A stretch of DNA of 52,254 nt from Nitrospira sp. (GTDB taxonomy: Bacteria > Nitrospirota > Nitrospiria > Nitrospirales > Nitrospiraceae). The translations under genes and the position numbers were made by a program. Below are positions 1 to 8,572 of this stretch, one piece after another (the first letter of the stretch is position 1; the number at the start of each line of letters is the position of its first letter). The notes under the pieces were generated by a model. The model did not search any database, was not told where the DNA came from, and saw only the letters and a program-made list of their open reading frames with translations. Where the stretch lies: the NCBI GenBank assembly GCA_029881435.1, contig JAOUMR010000016.1, positions 1 through 52,254 of the forward strand. The letters run 5' to 3'.

Positions 1-78
1 GAATGAGACTGAGCTATGATAGGGTAATGGAACATATCAACGCAGTACCTCGTCTCTATTATTTATTGATGGTGGATT

Positions 79-1212
79 ATGCCGCATGACTTCATGCCGG
101 GTTTAGCCGGCGTTCCGGCCGCCACGTCAGCGATCAGCGATGTGGACGGCCAGCGTGGGATTCTTGAGTATCGTGGGATTCGAGTCGAGACCCTGTGCGC
201 CGAATCCTCGTACCTGGAAACAGCGTATCTTCTTCTCTTCGGACACCTTCCGTCGACGATTGAATTCCAACAATGGAACAAGGACGTCACCCATCATCGA
301 CGCATCAAGTTTCGCATCGTCGACTTGCTGAAATGTTTGCCTGAACAGGGCCATCCGATGGACGCGCTGCAAGCGGCGGTGGCGGCACTCGGCATGTTTT
401 ATCCAGGCCGCAACGTCAAGGACGTGGAGAATAACTATTGGAGCGCGGTCCGACTCGTCGCCAAGTTACCAACGATCGTAGCCGCCTGGGCGAGACTGCG
501 GCATGGTGATGATCCCATTCCCCCCCGCGATGATCTTGGCTTCAGCGAAAACTTTTTGTATATGCTCACAGAGTTCGTGGCGCCGTCATTATGGGCCGAC
601 ATTTTCGACGACTGCCTCATTCTCCATGCCGAACATACGATGAACGCGTCTACCTTTACCGGATTGGTGACAGCGTCGACTCTGGCGGATCCCTATACCG
701 TCGTGGCGTCTTCCATCGGCGCGTTGAAAGGCCCTTTACATGGGGGGGCAAACGAAGAAGTCGTGGTTATGCTCAGAGAGATCGGCACCGCGGAGAAGGC
801 GAGGTCGTATGTGACGCACGCCATGGAGAACAAAAAAAAGCTGATGGGATTCGGTCACCGTGTTTATAAGGTGAAAGATCCTCGCGCGACGGTGCTCCAG
901 CAACTCTGTCGCCGACTGTTTGCCGAGTCGGGAAGCTCGCCGCTGTATGAAGTGGCATTGGCAGTAGAAGCTGCGGCCGGAGAATCCTTGAACAGCAAAG
1001 GCATCTATCCCAACGTGGACTTTTATTCGGGCATCATCTACGACAAAATGGGCATCGGCGTAGACCTCTTCACACCGCTCTTTGCGATGTCCAGAGTGTC
1101 GGGCTGGCTCGCCCATTGGCTGGAGCAGTTGCGGGAAAATAAGTTGTTCCGTCCTGACCAAATCTACTCCGGCGAGCACAATCGACCCTACGTGCGCATC
1201 GATCAACGCTAA
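79..1212 (+). CDS. citrate synthase
   Basis: Condenses oxaloacetate and acetyl-CoA to citrate in the cytoplasm; in an organism using the reductive TCA cycle it would serve the oxidative direction. The 377-residue length fits the short bacterial type. The catalytic residues are visible: His221 in LHGGANEEV, His260 in GFGHRVYKVKDPRA and Asp314 in the stretch YPNVDFYSG. The start is the ATG at 79, with a weak GGTGG just upstream; the N-terminus MPHDFMPGLAGVPAATS leads directly into the family's conserved opening. No partner gene lies beside it; the next gene is hsp20. Identification is secure. Whether it is a plain citrate synthase or a methylcitrate synthase cannot be settled by eye, but no methylcitrate-cycle genes are nearby. 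Confidence 0.93.
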   Translation: MPHDFMPGLAGVPAATSAISDVDGQRGILEYRGIRVETLCAESSYLETAYLLLFGHLPSTIEFQQWNKDVTHHRRIKFRIVDLLKCLPEQGHPMDALQAAVAALGMFYPGRNVKDVENNYWSAVRLVAKLPTIVAAWARLRHGDDPIPPRDDLGFSENFLYMLTEFVAPSLWADIFDDCLILHAEHTMNASTFTGLVTASTLADPYTVVASSIGALKGPLHGGANEEVVVMLREIGTAEKARSYVTHAMENKKKLMGFGHRVYKVKDPRATVLQQLCRRLFAESGSSPLYEVALAVEAAAGESLNSKGIYPNVDFYSGIIYDKMGIGVDLFTPLFAMSRVSGWLAHWLEQLRENKLFRPDQIYSGEHNRPYVRIDQR

Positions 1213-1350
1213 CACCTGTATTTACCACGAGCTTCGCAGGCCCTTGACTTCCCGTCGGGCCGATTTATCTACCATTTAGGCAGGTGAGTCGGCGCAGCGC
1301 CAGCAGCGATAACCGAACAGTCCAAGAGGCAAACCCAGAAGGAGGGTACC

Positions 1351-1800
1351 ATGGCACTCGTACGATGGGATCCGTTTCGAGAGTTGGAAGAAGTCTCAGA
1401 TCGGTTGAATCGGATGTTTGCGCGTCCGGCGACACGATCGTCCAATGGCAAGGAGACCATGATTGTGGCGGATTGGACGCCCTCCGTCGATATCAGTGAA
1501 ACGGAGAGCGAATATCAGATCAAGGCCGAAATCCCTGACGTGAAGAAAGAGGATGTGAAAGTCACACTCGAAGATGGTGTCCTCACCATTCAGGGGGAGC
1601 GTAAGTACGAGAAGGAAGAAAAGGGGAAGAAGTACCATCGGATTGAACGGTCTTACGGTAGTTTCGTCAGAACCTTTTCCTTGCCCGATGTGATTGACGA
1701 TGACAAGGTGAAGGCCGAGTTCAAGGATGGAGTGCTGAACCTCCATCTACCGAAGTCGGAGAAGGCAAAACCGAAAGCCATCGAAGTGAAGGTGGCGTAA
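1351..1800 (+). CDS. Hsp20 small heat-shock protein
   Basis: ATP-independent holdase chaperone of the alpha-crystallin family that forms oligomers and binds unfolding proteins in the cytoplasm. The 149 residues open with MALVRWDPFRELEEVSDRLN, typical for bacterial class A Hsp20. The alpha-crystallin domain spans about residues 45-135, and the C-terminal IxI-type motif (KAIEVKVA) that docks neighbouring subunits is present. The start at 1351 is fixed by a strong AAGGAGGG ribosome site eight bases before it. It is a single-gene unit: an intrinsic terminator begins about 30 bases after the stop. I saw no clear sigma-32 promoter or CIRCE operator upstream. Confidence 0.95.
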   Translation: MALVRWDPFRELEEVSDRLNRMFARPATRSSNGKETMIVADWTPSVDISETESEYQIKAEIPDVKKEDVKVTLEDGVLTIQGERKYEKEEKGKKYHRIERSYGSFVRTFSLPDVIDDDKVKAEFKDGVLNLHLPKSEKAKPKAIEVKVA

Positions 1801-1828
1801 GTCAGTCCGAGAGTGGAGTTAGATGAAC

Positions 1829-1861
1829 AAAGGCCCGCCTGAGAAGGCGGGCCTTTCTGTT
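1829..1861 (+). terminator. intrinsic terminator of hsp20
   Basis: A perfect 12-bp GC-rich stem (1829-1840 with 1845-1856) closes on a GAGA tetraloop and is followed by a short T-rich tail. It lies just after the hsp20 stop. Almost the same stem recurs at 3467-3492. Confidence 0.85.
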
Positions 1862-2021
1862 TGGTAGATAGAATGACAGTCGTGTTGTAAGTGGACATGT
1901 CGAGGGGAGCAGAAAATGAGAGTTCAGGGTACTGAGCGGACTAAGGAGGTGGGGGATGGCAGTGGCCACAACTGCCGTCCCACCAAGATTGGATTCCGAG
2001 CCCAAAATGGGGTCGATCCTC

Positions 2022-2195
2022 TTAGCGCGCGACAACGGTTTGGGATTCTCGGGCCGCCAGACTCTTTCGGCGATTGCTGGAAATCGTGCGGTCAATAATG
2101 GCTCCGCAATTGATGCATTTCCATGCGTAGAAGACGAGAAAGAAGTCTGAAAACCGCTCCAACATCATCATTCCCCTACACTTCGGACATTCCAT
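2022..2195 (-). CDS. small zinc-ribbon protein (57 aa)
   Basis: Short minus-strand gene found by translating the reverse strand. The product starts MECPKCRGMMMLERFSDFF and continues through WKCINCGAII to a basic tail ending TVVAR. Two CxxC knuckles (Cys3/Cys6 and Cys27/Cys30) form a zinc ribbon around a short aromatic segment. The start is supported by a GGGAGG ribosome site five bases before the ATG, and the frame is open to a TAA at 2022. Such mini zinc ribbons often act as nucleic-acid-binding or regulatory accessories; the exact role is unknown. It lies convergent to hsp20 and alone. The coding pattern and paired cysteines make a chance frame unlikely. Confidence 0.75.
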   Translation of the reverse strand: MECPKCRGMMMLERFSDFFLVFYAWKCINCGAIIDRTISSNRRKSLAARESQTVVAR

Positions 2196-2717
2196 GGATC
2201 CCTCCCAAGATGGTGACGTTCATTGCTGATGACGACCTTACGCAAGAGCTGCGCCAAATTGTCATGGTGCAGTATTCCAATGATTTGAGAGATACGTAAT
2301 TACATGGAGTCGAATAGTTTCACAAACTTGACGGTGAGCCAGCGTTTAACTTGTCAAGGTTTTGTCAGCTTGAGAGCGCGAGAAGATGATAGTCAGGTGT
2401 CTGTGTCAACGAGATTTTCTGAAACGAGAGATCGAGGAGAGGTGGTGATCGCTGCGTGGTTAGCTTGGCAAGTTTGCCGCTGCGATGAGGCTGCTTATGC
2501 CGCGTTCTGGGCGAGACCGGCGAGGCCATCACTGCATCGACAGGGCTCAGTACAGGCGGGACGACGATCAGCCTTGTCTATGATGAGTTGAATTCGGCCC
2601 AGGAGAAGAACGAGGTTACAATGAGAGACGGTGAGTTCCTATCTCGTTCTGTGTACATCAGACCCGTTGTTCCACAGCCGGCTGCGGACAGCTCAAGGTA
2701 ACTATAAAAGTATGATC
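2196..2717. other. gene-poor stretch with possible coding remnant
   Basis: No convincing complete gene. A plus-strand frame at 2304-2591 lacks family features. From about 2515 to 2699 another plus frame is open without a start codon and encodes a protein-like stretch containing the fragments GETGEAITASTG and TTISLVYDELNSAQEKNEV, ending in a stop. This could be the tail of a decayed gene. I do not recognise the family. Confidence 0.3.
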
Positions 2718-3176
2718 TTAGCGACCGAAGGTCGTGCCGGTAAGTTTCTTTGCGACGTTCGGTAATTGTTTTTGAGCCTCGACCCCTTGGAAGCCGAACG
2801 TCAATACAAACCCAGAGCATTTTGTGTATCCCACTCCACCGGGGCCACGCCCGTTCTTGAAATCACCGACCACCATGTCGCCTCCCGTGCAGACGGGGAA
2901 GAGGGTTTTCTTGAAGGCCGGATTCTGCAAATTTACTTCCATGACCTGTTTCATCGCCGCTACCGTTTCGTCTTGCTTCTCGATGTGGACATAGACTGAC
3001 AGCGCCTGAGTATCCGGCCATTGCCAAGCGCAGCCCTCGCCCGTCCCTTTGCTTGACTGGAGAGTCGATAGGGTAGGGATTGCCAGCTGACTACAGACTT
3101 GAGCTGACAGAGGGCTTGCCGCATAGGTGGGGGATGCCATGAGCAATCCACAAGCGATGAGAAGAGACCGAATCAT
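2718..3176 (-). CDS. secreted protein of unknown function
   Basis: The 152-residue product begins with a clear Sec signal peptide (MIRSLLIACGLLMASPTYAA). The mature part carries paired cysteines in CSQLAIP, GCAWQWP, VCTGGDMV and KCSGFV, which suggests disulfide-bonded periplasmic folding. I do not recognise a named family. I chose the ATG at 3176 because it places the signal peptide at the N-terminus. An in-frame ATG at 3230 has a better ribosome site (GGAG) and would add 18 residues in front of the signal. Genes on both sides are transcribed away or convergent, so it appears monocistronic. Confidence 0.7.
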   Translation of the reverse strand: MIRSLLIACGLLMASPTYAASPLSAQVCSQLAIPTLSTLQSSKGTGEGCAWQWPDTQALSVYVHIEKQDETVAAMKQVMEVNLQNPAFKKTLFPVCTGGDMVVGDFKNGRGPGGVGYTKCSGFVLTFGFQGVEAQKQLPNVAKKLTGTTFGR

Positions 3177-3408
3177 GTTATGTCTTGCTGAAGAGAAACG
3201 GTTGGTGCAAGGATGAGTCGCTTTCTGCATGATGCTCCGTTTCCCACTGACTAATCGTGATGCGTGTTGGCTGGACCGAGCACTCAAGTCTGTGAATTGT
3301 AGTCTTTGCATTCGGTCCTTTCAATGGGTGGTCTCTTCGGCTAGGGAGAATATGGAGAGGACTGACGTCTCCCCAGCGCATGTGCTGCTTCCCGCAGCGT
3401 TCCTCGGG

Positions 3409-3442
3409 TCCATTGGACCATCGAGCATGATGGTCCAATGGA
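3409..3442 (+). ncRNA. strong hairpin, part of a possible small RNA or leader
   Basis: A perfect 14-bp inverted repeat (3409-3422 with 3429-3442) closes on the loop GAGCAT. There is no T-run after it, so it is not itself a terminator. A true intrinsic terminator follows 25 bases later on the same strand, with no plus-strand gene ending upstream. The pair looks like the 3' part of an independent short transcript or a fumC leader. Confidence 0.4.
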
Positions 3443-3466
3443 TCGTTCGGGGCACCGGTAGTCCGG

Positions 3467-3500
3467 AAGGCCCGCCTGAAGAGGCGGGCCTTTTTATTTT
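3467..3500 (+). terminator. orphan intrinsic terminator upstream of fumC
   Basis: Perfect 11-bp stem (3467-3477 with 3482-3492), loop GAAG, followed by TTTTTATTTTT. By sequence this is the strongest terminator in the window. It points along the plus strand, yet the nearest upstream gene (2718-3176) runs the other way. It therefore ends either an unannotated short RNA or an attenuated fumC leader. The stem matches the hsp20 terminator almost exactly. Confidence 0.85.
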
Positions 3501-3650
3501 TCTACACCTCGTTCCGGCATCACCAATTCCCAGACTCCTTCGTCAAGGTCGTATCGCAGCACATGCGGAGAACTCTTGTGAAAATCAGTAGGCTGCGTTT
3601 ATCATGACGCCCGTCAGGAGTTGGAATCTCTTACCCATGGAGCCCCACGC

Positions 3651-5087
3651 ATGAAAACGAATCAAGGTCAGTCGTCAGGATCGACTCGAATTGAGCGAGA
3701 TACGATGGGAGAACTAGCGGTCCCCGCCGAGGCCTACTATGGAGTGCAAACAGCTCGCGCCATTGAGAACTTTCCGATCAGTCCGCTGCGCATGCCGCGG
3801 TCGGTGATTCGAGCCATGGGCATGGTCAAGCGGGCAGCAGCTGCTGTCAATCACTCCCTGGGTTTGTTGGACAAGAAGCCGGCCGAAGCTATCAAGCAGG
3901 CAGCGACGGAGGTGGTGGAGGGGAAACTCGATGCCGAGTTTCCCGTGGACATTTTTCAGACCGGTTCCGGTACGTCGACGAATATGAACACGAACGAAGT
4001 CATCTCCAATCGCGCGACGGAGCTGCTTGGCGGCGCACGTGGGAGCAAACTTGTTCATCCAAACGACCATGTAAATCTTGGCCAATCGAGTAACGATGTG
4101 ATCCCCACGGCCATTCACATCGCCGCGTCGGAATTGATGCAGCAACAGCTTTTGCCGGCGCTGTCCCGGTTACACAAGGCGCTAAAGGGGAAGGCGAAAG
4201 AATTCGATACCATCGTGAAAATCGGGCGGACTCACCTTCAAGACGCCACGCCGGTTCGCCTTGGCCAGGAATTCGGTGGCTATGCCCGTCAGATCGAGCT
4301 TGGTATCGAGCGGGTCAAACGGGCGCAGGAGGCCCTGAGTGAAGTCGCCTTGGGCGGAACGGCTGTCGGCACAGGGTTGAATTGCCATCCGAAGTTTTCG
4401 GCTAAAGTGATGGCCATGATTTCGAAAGAGACCGGCTGTTCATTTAAAGAGGCCAAGAATCATTTTGAGGCACAGTCCGCACAGGACTCGTTAGTTGAAG
4501 CGAGCGGTCATCTCCGGACTCTGGCCGTCAGCTTGATGAAGATTGCCAACGACATTCGCTGGCTCGGCTCCGGGCCACGGTGCGGGCTCGGTGAAATCAA
4601 TTTACCGGAAACGCAGCCTGGTTCTTCTATCATGCCGGGAAAGGTGAATCCTGTGATTGCCGAATCCGTTACCATGGTCTGCGCGCAGGTGATTGGGAAC
4701 GATGTCACGGTAACCGTCGGTGGCCAGGCGGCCAATTTTGAGCTGATCGTCATGATGCCGGTCATGGCCTATAACCTGCTTCAGTCCATCGAGCTGCTGG
4801 CAACCGTCTCCATCAATTTCGCGACGAAATGTATCGAGGGCATCAAGGCGAACGAGGAACGTTGTAAGAGTTTGATCGAGGAAAGCTTGGCGATGTGCAC
4901 GGCCCTGGCGCCGGAGATTGGGTACGAAGCGGCTGCCAAGTTGGCCAAGGAGGCCTACAAGTCGAGAAAGACCGTCCGGCAGGTAGCAAAAGACCAGAAG
5001 GTGTTGCCTGACAAGCGCCTCACCCAACTTCTTGATCCCTGGCGCATGACCGAACCAGGCGGACCAGTTGGGAGCGCGGGGGGATGA
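3651..5087 (+). CDS. fumC: fumarate hydratase, class II
   Basis: Interconverts fumarate and malate in the TCA cycle, working in either direction. The iron-independent class II type is recognised by overall similarity to the fumarase/aspartase superfamily and by the signature GSSIMPGKVNP (residues 324-334), which holds the mobile-loop catalytic serine. The GRTHLQDATPVRLGQEF stretch is also typical. From the ATG at 3651 the protein has 478 residues, near the family norm. A TTG at 3621 would add ten residues, but the ATG has a GGAG site at a better distance and starts closer to the conserved domain. It is a single gene, preceded by an orphan terminator that might attenuate it. Confidence 0.95.
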   Translation: MKTNQGQSSGSTRIERDTMGELAVPAEAYYGVQTARAIENFPISPLRMPRSVIRAMGMVKRAAAAVNHSLGLLDKKPAEAIKQAATEVVEGKLDAEFPVDIFQTGSGTSTNMNTNEVISNRATELLGGARGSKLVHPNDHVNLGQSSNDVIPTAIHIAASELMQQQLLPALSRLHKALKGKAKEFDTIVKIGRTHLQDATPVRLGQEFGGYARQIELGIERVKRAQEALSEVALGGTAVGTGLNCHPKFSAKVMAMISKETGCSFKEAKNHFEAQSAQDSLVEASGHLRTLAVSLMKIANDIRWLGSGPRCGLGEINLPETQPGSSIMPGKVNPVIAESVTMVCAQVIGNDVTVTVGGQAANFELIVMMPVMAYNLLQSIELLATVSINFATKCIEGIKANEERCKSLIEESLAMCTALAPEIGYEAAAKLAKEAYKSRKTVRQVAKDQKVLPDKRLTQLLDPWRMTEPGGPVGSAGG

Positions 5088-5105
5088 CCGATCGGCAAGG
5101 AGGTC

Positions 5106-5133
5106 TTGCCTTACAGCAGTTGGCCTGTATACT
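5106..5133 (+). promoter_or_regulatory. sigma-70 promoter of the NlpC/P60 gene
   Basis: TTGCCT (5106-5111), 16-base spacer and TATACT (5128-5133). The ATG of the next gene begins only nine bases after the -10 box, so the predicted transcript start falls at or within two bases of the start codon. Confidence 0.55.
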
Positions 5134-5141
5134 GAAGCATC

Positions 5142-5852
5142 ATGAGTTTAGATAGCCGCAGATATTCTTTCACAATCGGGTGTGTGGCCTTGTTGGTGTC
5201 ATGTGTGTTCTACGGCTGTGCCACGACGGGACGTCAGTTGGCATCCAATGAGCCCCTCGTGGTTCCTACCATGGGCACGCGCGGAGTACAGTGCTGCGCC
5301 ATGGCGAAAGCGGTTCCCAGGCAGAAGGCCTTGGCAACGACTGCTGTGAGATTTGTCGGCAAGTCCCGAGTTGAAGTTGCTGGCCGGCGTTACAATCCAG
5401 ACTGCTCAGGCTTTGTTCGAGGGGTGTATGCCTCACAGCGTGTGGACCTCTTTGGTGGACTCGGGGAACTGAATGAGGGCAACGGCGTCGGGCGTATCTA
5501 CACCCATGTCGTCGAGCATGGGCGGATTCATTACGGACCGACTGTCCATCCGGGAGACTTGGTCTTTTTCCATAATACTTGGGATTTCAACCGGGATGGC
5601 CTGCCCAATGATCCATTGACGCATGTCGGGGTAGTCGAGAAGGTGGAGCCTGATGGGACCGTGCTGTTCGTCAGCTCGCTTTCAAAAGGGATTGAACGCT
5701 ATCGAATGAACCTTCAACATCCTGATATTCACAGGACTCCCGATGGGCGGGTGCTGAACCACTTCCTGCGTCGTAAACGCTCGGCCGATGTTCTGGGAAC
5801 CCGCTATCTGTCGGGGCAATTATTTGCGGCGTTTGGCACCTTGACTCGTTGA
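5142..5852 (+). CDS. NlpC/P60-family lipoprotein
   Basis: Likely cell-wall endopeptidase of the NlpC/P60 papain-like fold, attached to a membrane by lipid. The N-terminal hydrophobic segment ends in the lipobox VFYGC, placing the lipidated cysteine at residue 26. The catalytic cysteine is Cys88 in NPDCSGFVRGVY, and the histidine is His161 in THVGVVEKV. An insertion between them (about residues 100-155, including a DFNRDGLPND acidic loop that could bind calcium) makes it longer than minimal members. There is no Shine-Dalgarno sequence, and the promoter abuts the ATG, so translation may be leaderless. It stands alone between fumC and tex. Confidence 0.85.
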   Translation: MSLDSRRYSFTIGCVALLVSCVFYGCATTGRQLASNEPLVVPTMGTRGVQCCAMAKAVPRQKALATTAVRFVGKSRVEVAGRRYNPDCSGFVRGVYASQRVDLFGGLGELNEGNGVGRIYTHVVEHGRIHYGPTVHPGDLVFFHNTWDFNRDGLPNDPLTHVGVVEKVEPDGTVLFVSSLSKGIERYRMNLQHPDIHRTPDGRVLNHFLRRKRSADVLGTRYLSGQLFAAFGTLTR

Positions 5853-5982
5853 GATTTCGACTAAGTTTTTGTTATAGCTTCCTGAACACACGTCACTCCA
5901 TCCATCAGCGAAAAGTATTCTCATTACATGCTCAGAGCGCGCGCATTGCTCAGGCGTTCAGAAAGGTCGGTTACCAGGACAT

Positions 5983-8385
5983 ATGACGACTGCAACAACT
6001 CAGACTTCATCGGAAGTAGAGAAACACAAGATTGCGCTCATTATTGCCCATGAGCTGGGCGTCGGAGTTCATCAAGTTTCGGCAGCGGTTTCGCTGCTTG
6101 ATGAAGGCGCGACGGTTCCCTTTGTTGCGCGCTATCGGAAAGAGGTGACTGGCAATCTGGACGATACGCAGTTGCGGACACTGGAAGACCGACTGCTCTA
6201 CCTCCGTGAACTTGAGGCGCGGCGTATTGTCATTCTGGCTTCGATTGAAGAACAAGGGAAGCTTACGGATGCATTGCGCACGAGTATCGAGACGGCGACG
6301 ACGAAGCAAGTTATCGAAGACTTGTACCTTCCGTTTAAGCCCAAACGCCGTACCCGTGCAATGGTTGCGCGCGAGGCAGGGTTGGAGCCGTTGGCCGATA
6401 GCCTCTTGGCCGATCCAAGACTAATTCCCGAACAAGAAGCGCTCAAGTACATTCGTGTCGTACCTGCCGCAGAAGGCGTGGAGGCGATCAATGTGCCTGA
6501 TGCGAAAACCGCATTGGAAGGGGCGCGGGATATTCTCACAGAGCGATTTGCTGAAACCGCCGATTTGTTGGCCGTGCTGCGAACGCGGCTGTGGGACGAG
6601 GGGGTGCTCACCTCGACCGTGATGAAAGACAAGGAAACGGCCGAGTCCGAGAAGTTCCGTGATTACTATGCGTATGTAGAGCCGATCAAGACCATCCCAT
6701 CGCATCGGGCGCTCGCGCTGTTTCGCGGTCGCGCCCTTGGGGTGTTGAAGCTGGAGTTGGGCTTGGGGGAGGTGCTTGATGCGGTCGTCCCTCACCCCTG
6801 CGTATCGATGGTCGCGGCTCACGCGCACATTGAGGATCGCGGTCGACCTGCCGACAGATGGCTGGTTGGGGTATGTGACTGGGCCTGGCGCGTGAAGTTG
6901 CATCTGCAACTGAGCACTGAATTGTTGGTGCAGTTGCGTCAAGCGGCCGAAGCCGAAGCGATTAAGATCTTTGCCCGTAACCTGCATGAGCTGTTGTTGG
7001 CGGCGCCGGCTGGACCGAAGGCCATCCTCGGTTTGGATCCTGGTATTCGGACCGGCTGCAAAGTGGCGGTGGTGGATGCGACAGGAAAATTGTTGGAGAC
7101 CACAACAATCTACCCCCATCAACCTCACAACGACTGGCAGGGGTCGTTGGCGATGCTCGCGCGTCTCATCATCCAGCATAGCGTGCAGTTGATTTCCATC
7201 GGCAACGGGACGGCCAGCCGGGAGACAGACAAGCTGGCGGGCGAGGTGCTCAAATTGGTCGCAGCTCAGAAGCCCGAACGGCCGGTGGCGAAAATTGTGG
7301 TGAGTGAAGCAGGGGCATCGGTCTATTCCGCGTCGGCATTTGCTGCCGCAGAGTTCCCCGAGTTGGATGTCAGTGTGCGAGGCGCCGTGTCCATCGCTCG
7401 CCGCGTGCAGGATCCGCTGGCCGAGCTGGTCAAGATTGAGCCTAAAGCGATCGGGGTCGGACAATATCAGCATGACGTCGATCAGCGAGCCTTGGCACGG
7501 TCGCTCGATGCGACGCTGGAAGATTGCGTGAATGCCGTCGGTGTCAACGTCAATACGGCGTCGGCGCCCCTGTTGGAACGGGTGTCTGGCCTCAATAAGG
7601 CGCTGGCCAAGAATATCGTGGACTATCGAGATGCGAACGGTCCGTTCCTAAATCGGACCACGATCCGTAAGGTCCCTCGTCTCGGCGAAAAGACGTTCGA
7701 GCTGGCAGCCGGTTTTCTACGAATTCCTGATGGTGACAATCCCTTGGATCGATCTGCGGTTCACCCGGAGGCGTATCCGGTTGTTGAGCGTATTCTGACG
7801 CGATTGGGAACAGAGATTGCCGAGGTGATGCGTCAACCGGCTGTTCTAAAAGGATTGTCACCCAGTGACTTTACCGATGAGCAATTCGGACTGCCAACGG
7901 TGCAGGATATTTTTGTTGAGTTGGAAAAACCAGGGCGCGACCCGCGTCCTGAATTCAAGACGGCGACCTTCCGCGAGGGGGTGGAGGCTCTCAGTGATTT
8001 ACAGCCTGGCATGGTGTTGGAGGGAGTGGTGACAAATGTGGCGGCGTTCGGCGCGTTCGTCGATATCGGGGTGCATCAGGACGGACTCGTGCATGTATCA
8101 GCATTGGCCAATAGGTTTGTCAAAGATCCACACGAGGTGGTCAAACCGGGTCAGGTCGTCAAGGTGAAGGTGATCGACGTTGATCTGAAGCGCCAGCGGA
8201 TTGCACTGACGATGAGGCTTGAAGATACGGCGAGCCGTTCACCTGCGTCGACACAGGCTAATAGTCAGGTAGGTCGTGACCCGCGCGGGCGTAGGCCTTC
8301 TGCACCTCCCCAGTCGGCGGCACGAACACCACAGCCGATCGGAGCGATGGCGCTGGCATTGGCCAAGGCAAGGCAGAAGCTATAG
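5983..8385 (+). CDS. tex: Tex-family RNA-binding transcription accessory protein
   Basis: Cytoplasmic nucleic-acid-binding protein linked to transcription fidelity and RNA metabolism; the bacterial relative of Spt6. The 800 residues show the expected order: the helical Tex N-terminal domain, a YqgF/RNase H-like domain starting near residue 345 ([18 protein letters not shown]), helix-hairpin-helix repeats ([20 protein letters not shown]) and a C-terminal S1 RNA-binding domain at about 677-750 ([20 protein letters not shown]). A low-complexity Ser/Pro/Arg tail follows. Length is normal for the family. The start codon has only a weak ribosome site (CCAGGA). Single gene. Confidence 0.96.
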   Translation: MTTATTQTSSEVEKHKIALIIAHELGVGVHQVSAAVSLLDEGATVPFVARYRKEVTGNLDDTQLRTLEDRLLYLRELEARRIVILASIEEQGKLTDALRTSIETATTKQVIEDLYLPFKPKRRTRAMVAREAGLEPLADSLLADPRLIPEQEALKYIRVVPAAEGVEAINVPDAKTALEGARDILTERFAETADLLAVLRTRLWDEGVLTSTVMKDKETAESEKFRDYYAYVEPIKTIPSHRALALFRGRALGVLKLELGLGEVLDAVVPHPCVSMVAAHAHIEDRGRPADRWLVGVCDWAWRVKLHLQLSTELLVQLRQAAEAEAIKIFARNLHELLLAAPAGPKAILGLDPGIRTGCKVAVVDATGKLLETTTIYPHQPHNDWQGSLAMLARLIIQHSVQLISIGNGTASRETDKLAGEVLKLVAAQKPERPVAKIVVSEAGASVYSASAFAAAEFPELDVSVRGAVSIARRVQDPLAELVKIEPKAIGVGQYQHDVDQRALARSLDATLEDCVNAVGVNVNTASAPLLERVSGLNKALAKNIVDYRDANGPFLNRTTIRKVPRLGEKTFELAAGFLRIPDGDNPLDRSAVHPEAYPVVERILTRLGTEIAEVMRQPAVLKGLSPSDFTDEQFGLPTVQDIFVELEKPGRDPRPEFKTATFREGVEALSDLQPGMVLEGVVTNVAAFGAFVDIGVHQDGLVHVSALANRFVKDPHEVVKPGQVVKVKVIDVDLKRQRIALTMRLEDTASRSPASTQANSQVGRDPRGRRPSAPPQSAARTPQPIGAMALALAKARQKL

Positions 8386-8475
8386 CGAATATTCTGTCGT
8401 TCGAAGTTGACGTCCTTGAAATATCTCTGGATGAGATGAATAGGGCTGTTTCTCTCTCTGTACCCTGACGGGTGG

Positions 8476-8557
8476 CATTGAGCAAGCGCGCGCTCGCGAG
8501 CAATGGAAGGGACCCACTGGGGGATGGGTGGAGTGAGCACGAGCGGGTTGCTCAATG
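8476..8557. other. 82-base folded element between convergent tex and tenA
   Basis: A perfect 10-bp inverted repeat (8476-8485 with 8548-8557) encloses a palindrome GCTCGCGAGC and a second small stem ACCCA/TGGGT. The element begins 15 bases beyond the tenA stop, at the end of the six-gene minus-strand series. It may act as a bidirectional terminator, an RNA stabiliser or a small RNA. There is no T-run on either side. Confidence 0.4.
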
Positions 8558-8572
8558 ACAGGACTAGTCGAC

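Noticed and set aside
1244-1275. Heat-shock sigma-32 promoter before hsp20
   Set aside because: CTTGAC is present, but the expected CCCCAT-type -10 element is not at 13-15 bases; only a poor sigma-70-like match (TTGACT with TATCTA) is seen.
3621-3650. TTG start adding ten residues to FumC
   Set aside because: The AGGAG directly abuts the TTG, too close for initiation, whereas the ATG at 3651 has a well-spaced GGAG and is nearer the conserved domain.
6421-7473. 350-codon minus-strand open frame inside tex
   Set aside because: Fully antisense to the conserved Tex coding region with His/Arg/Gln-rich content typical of a shadow frame.
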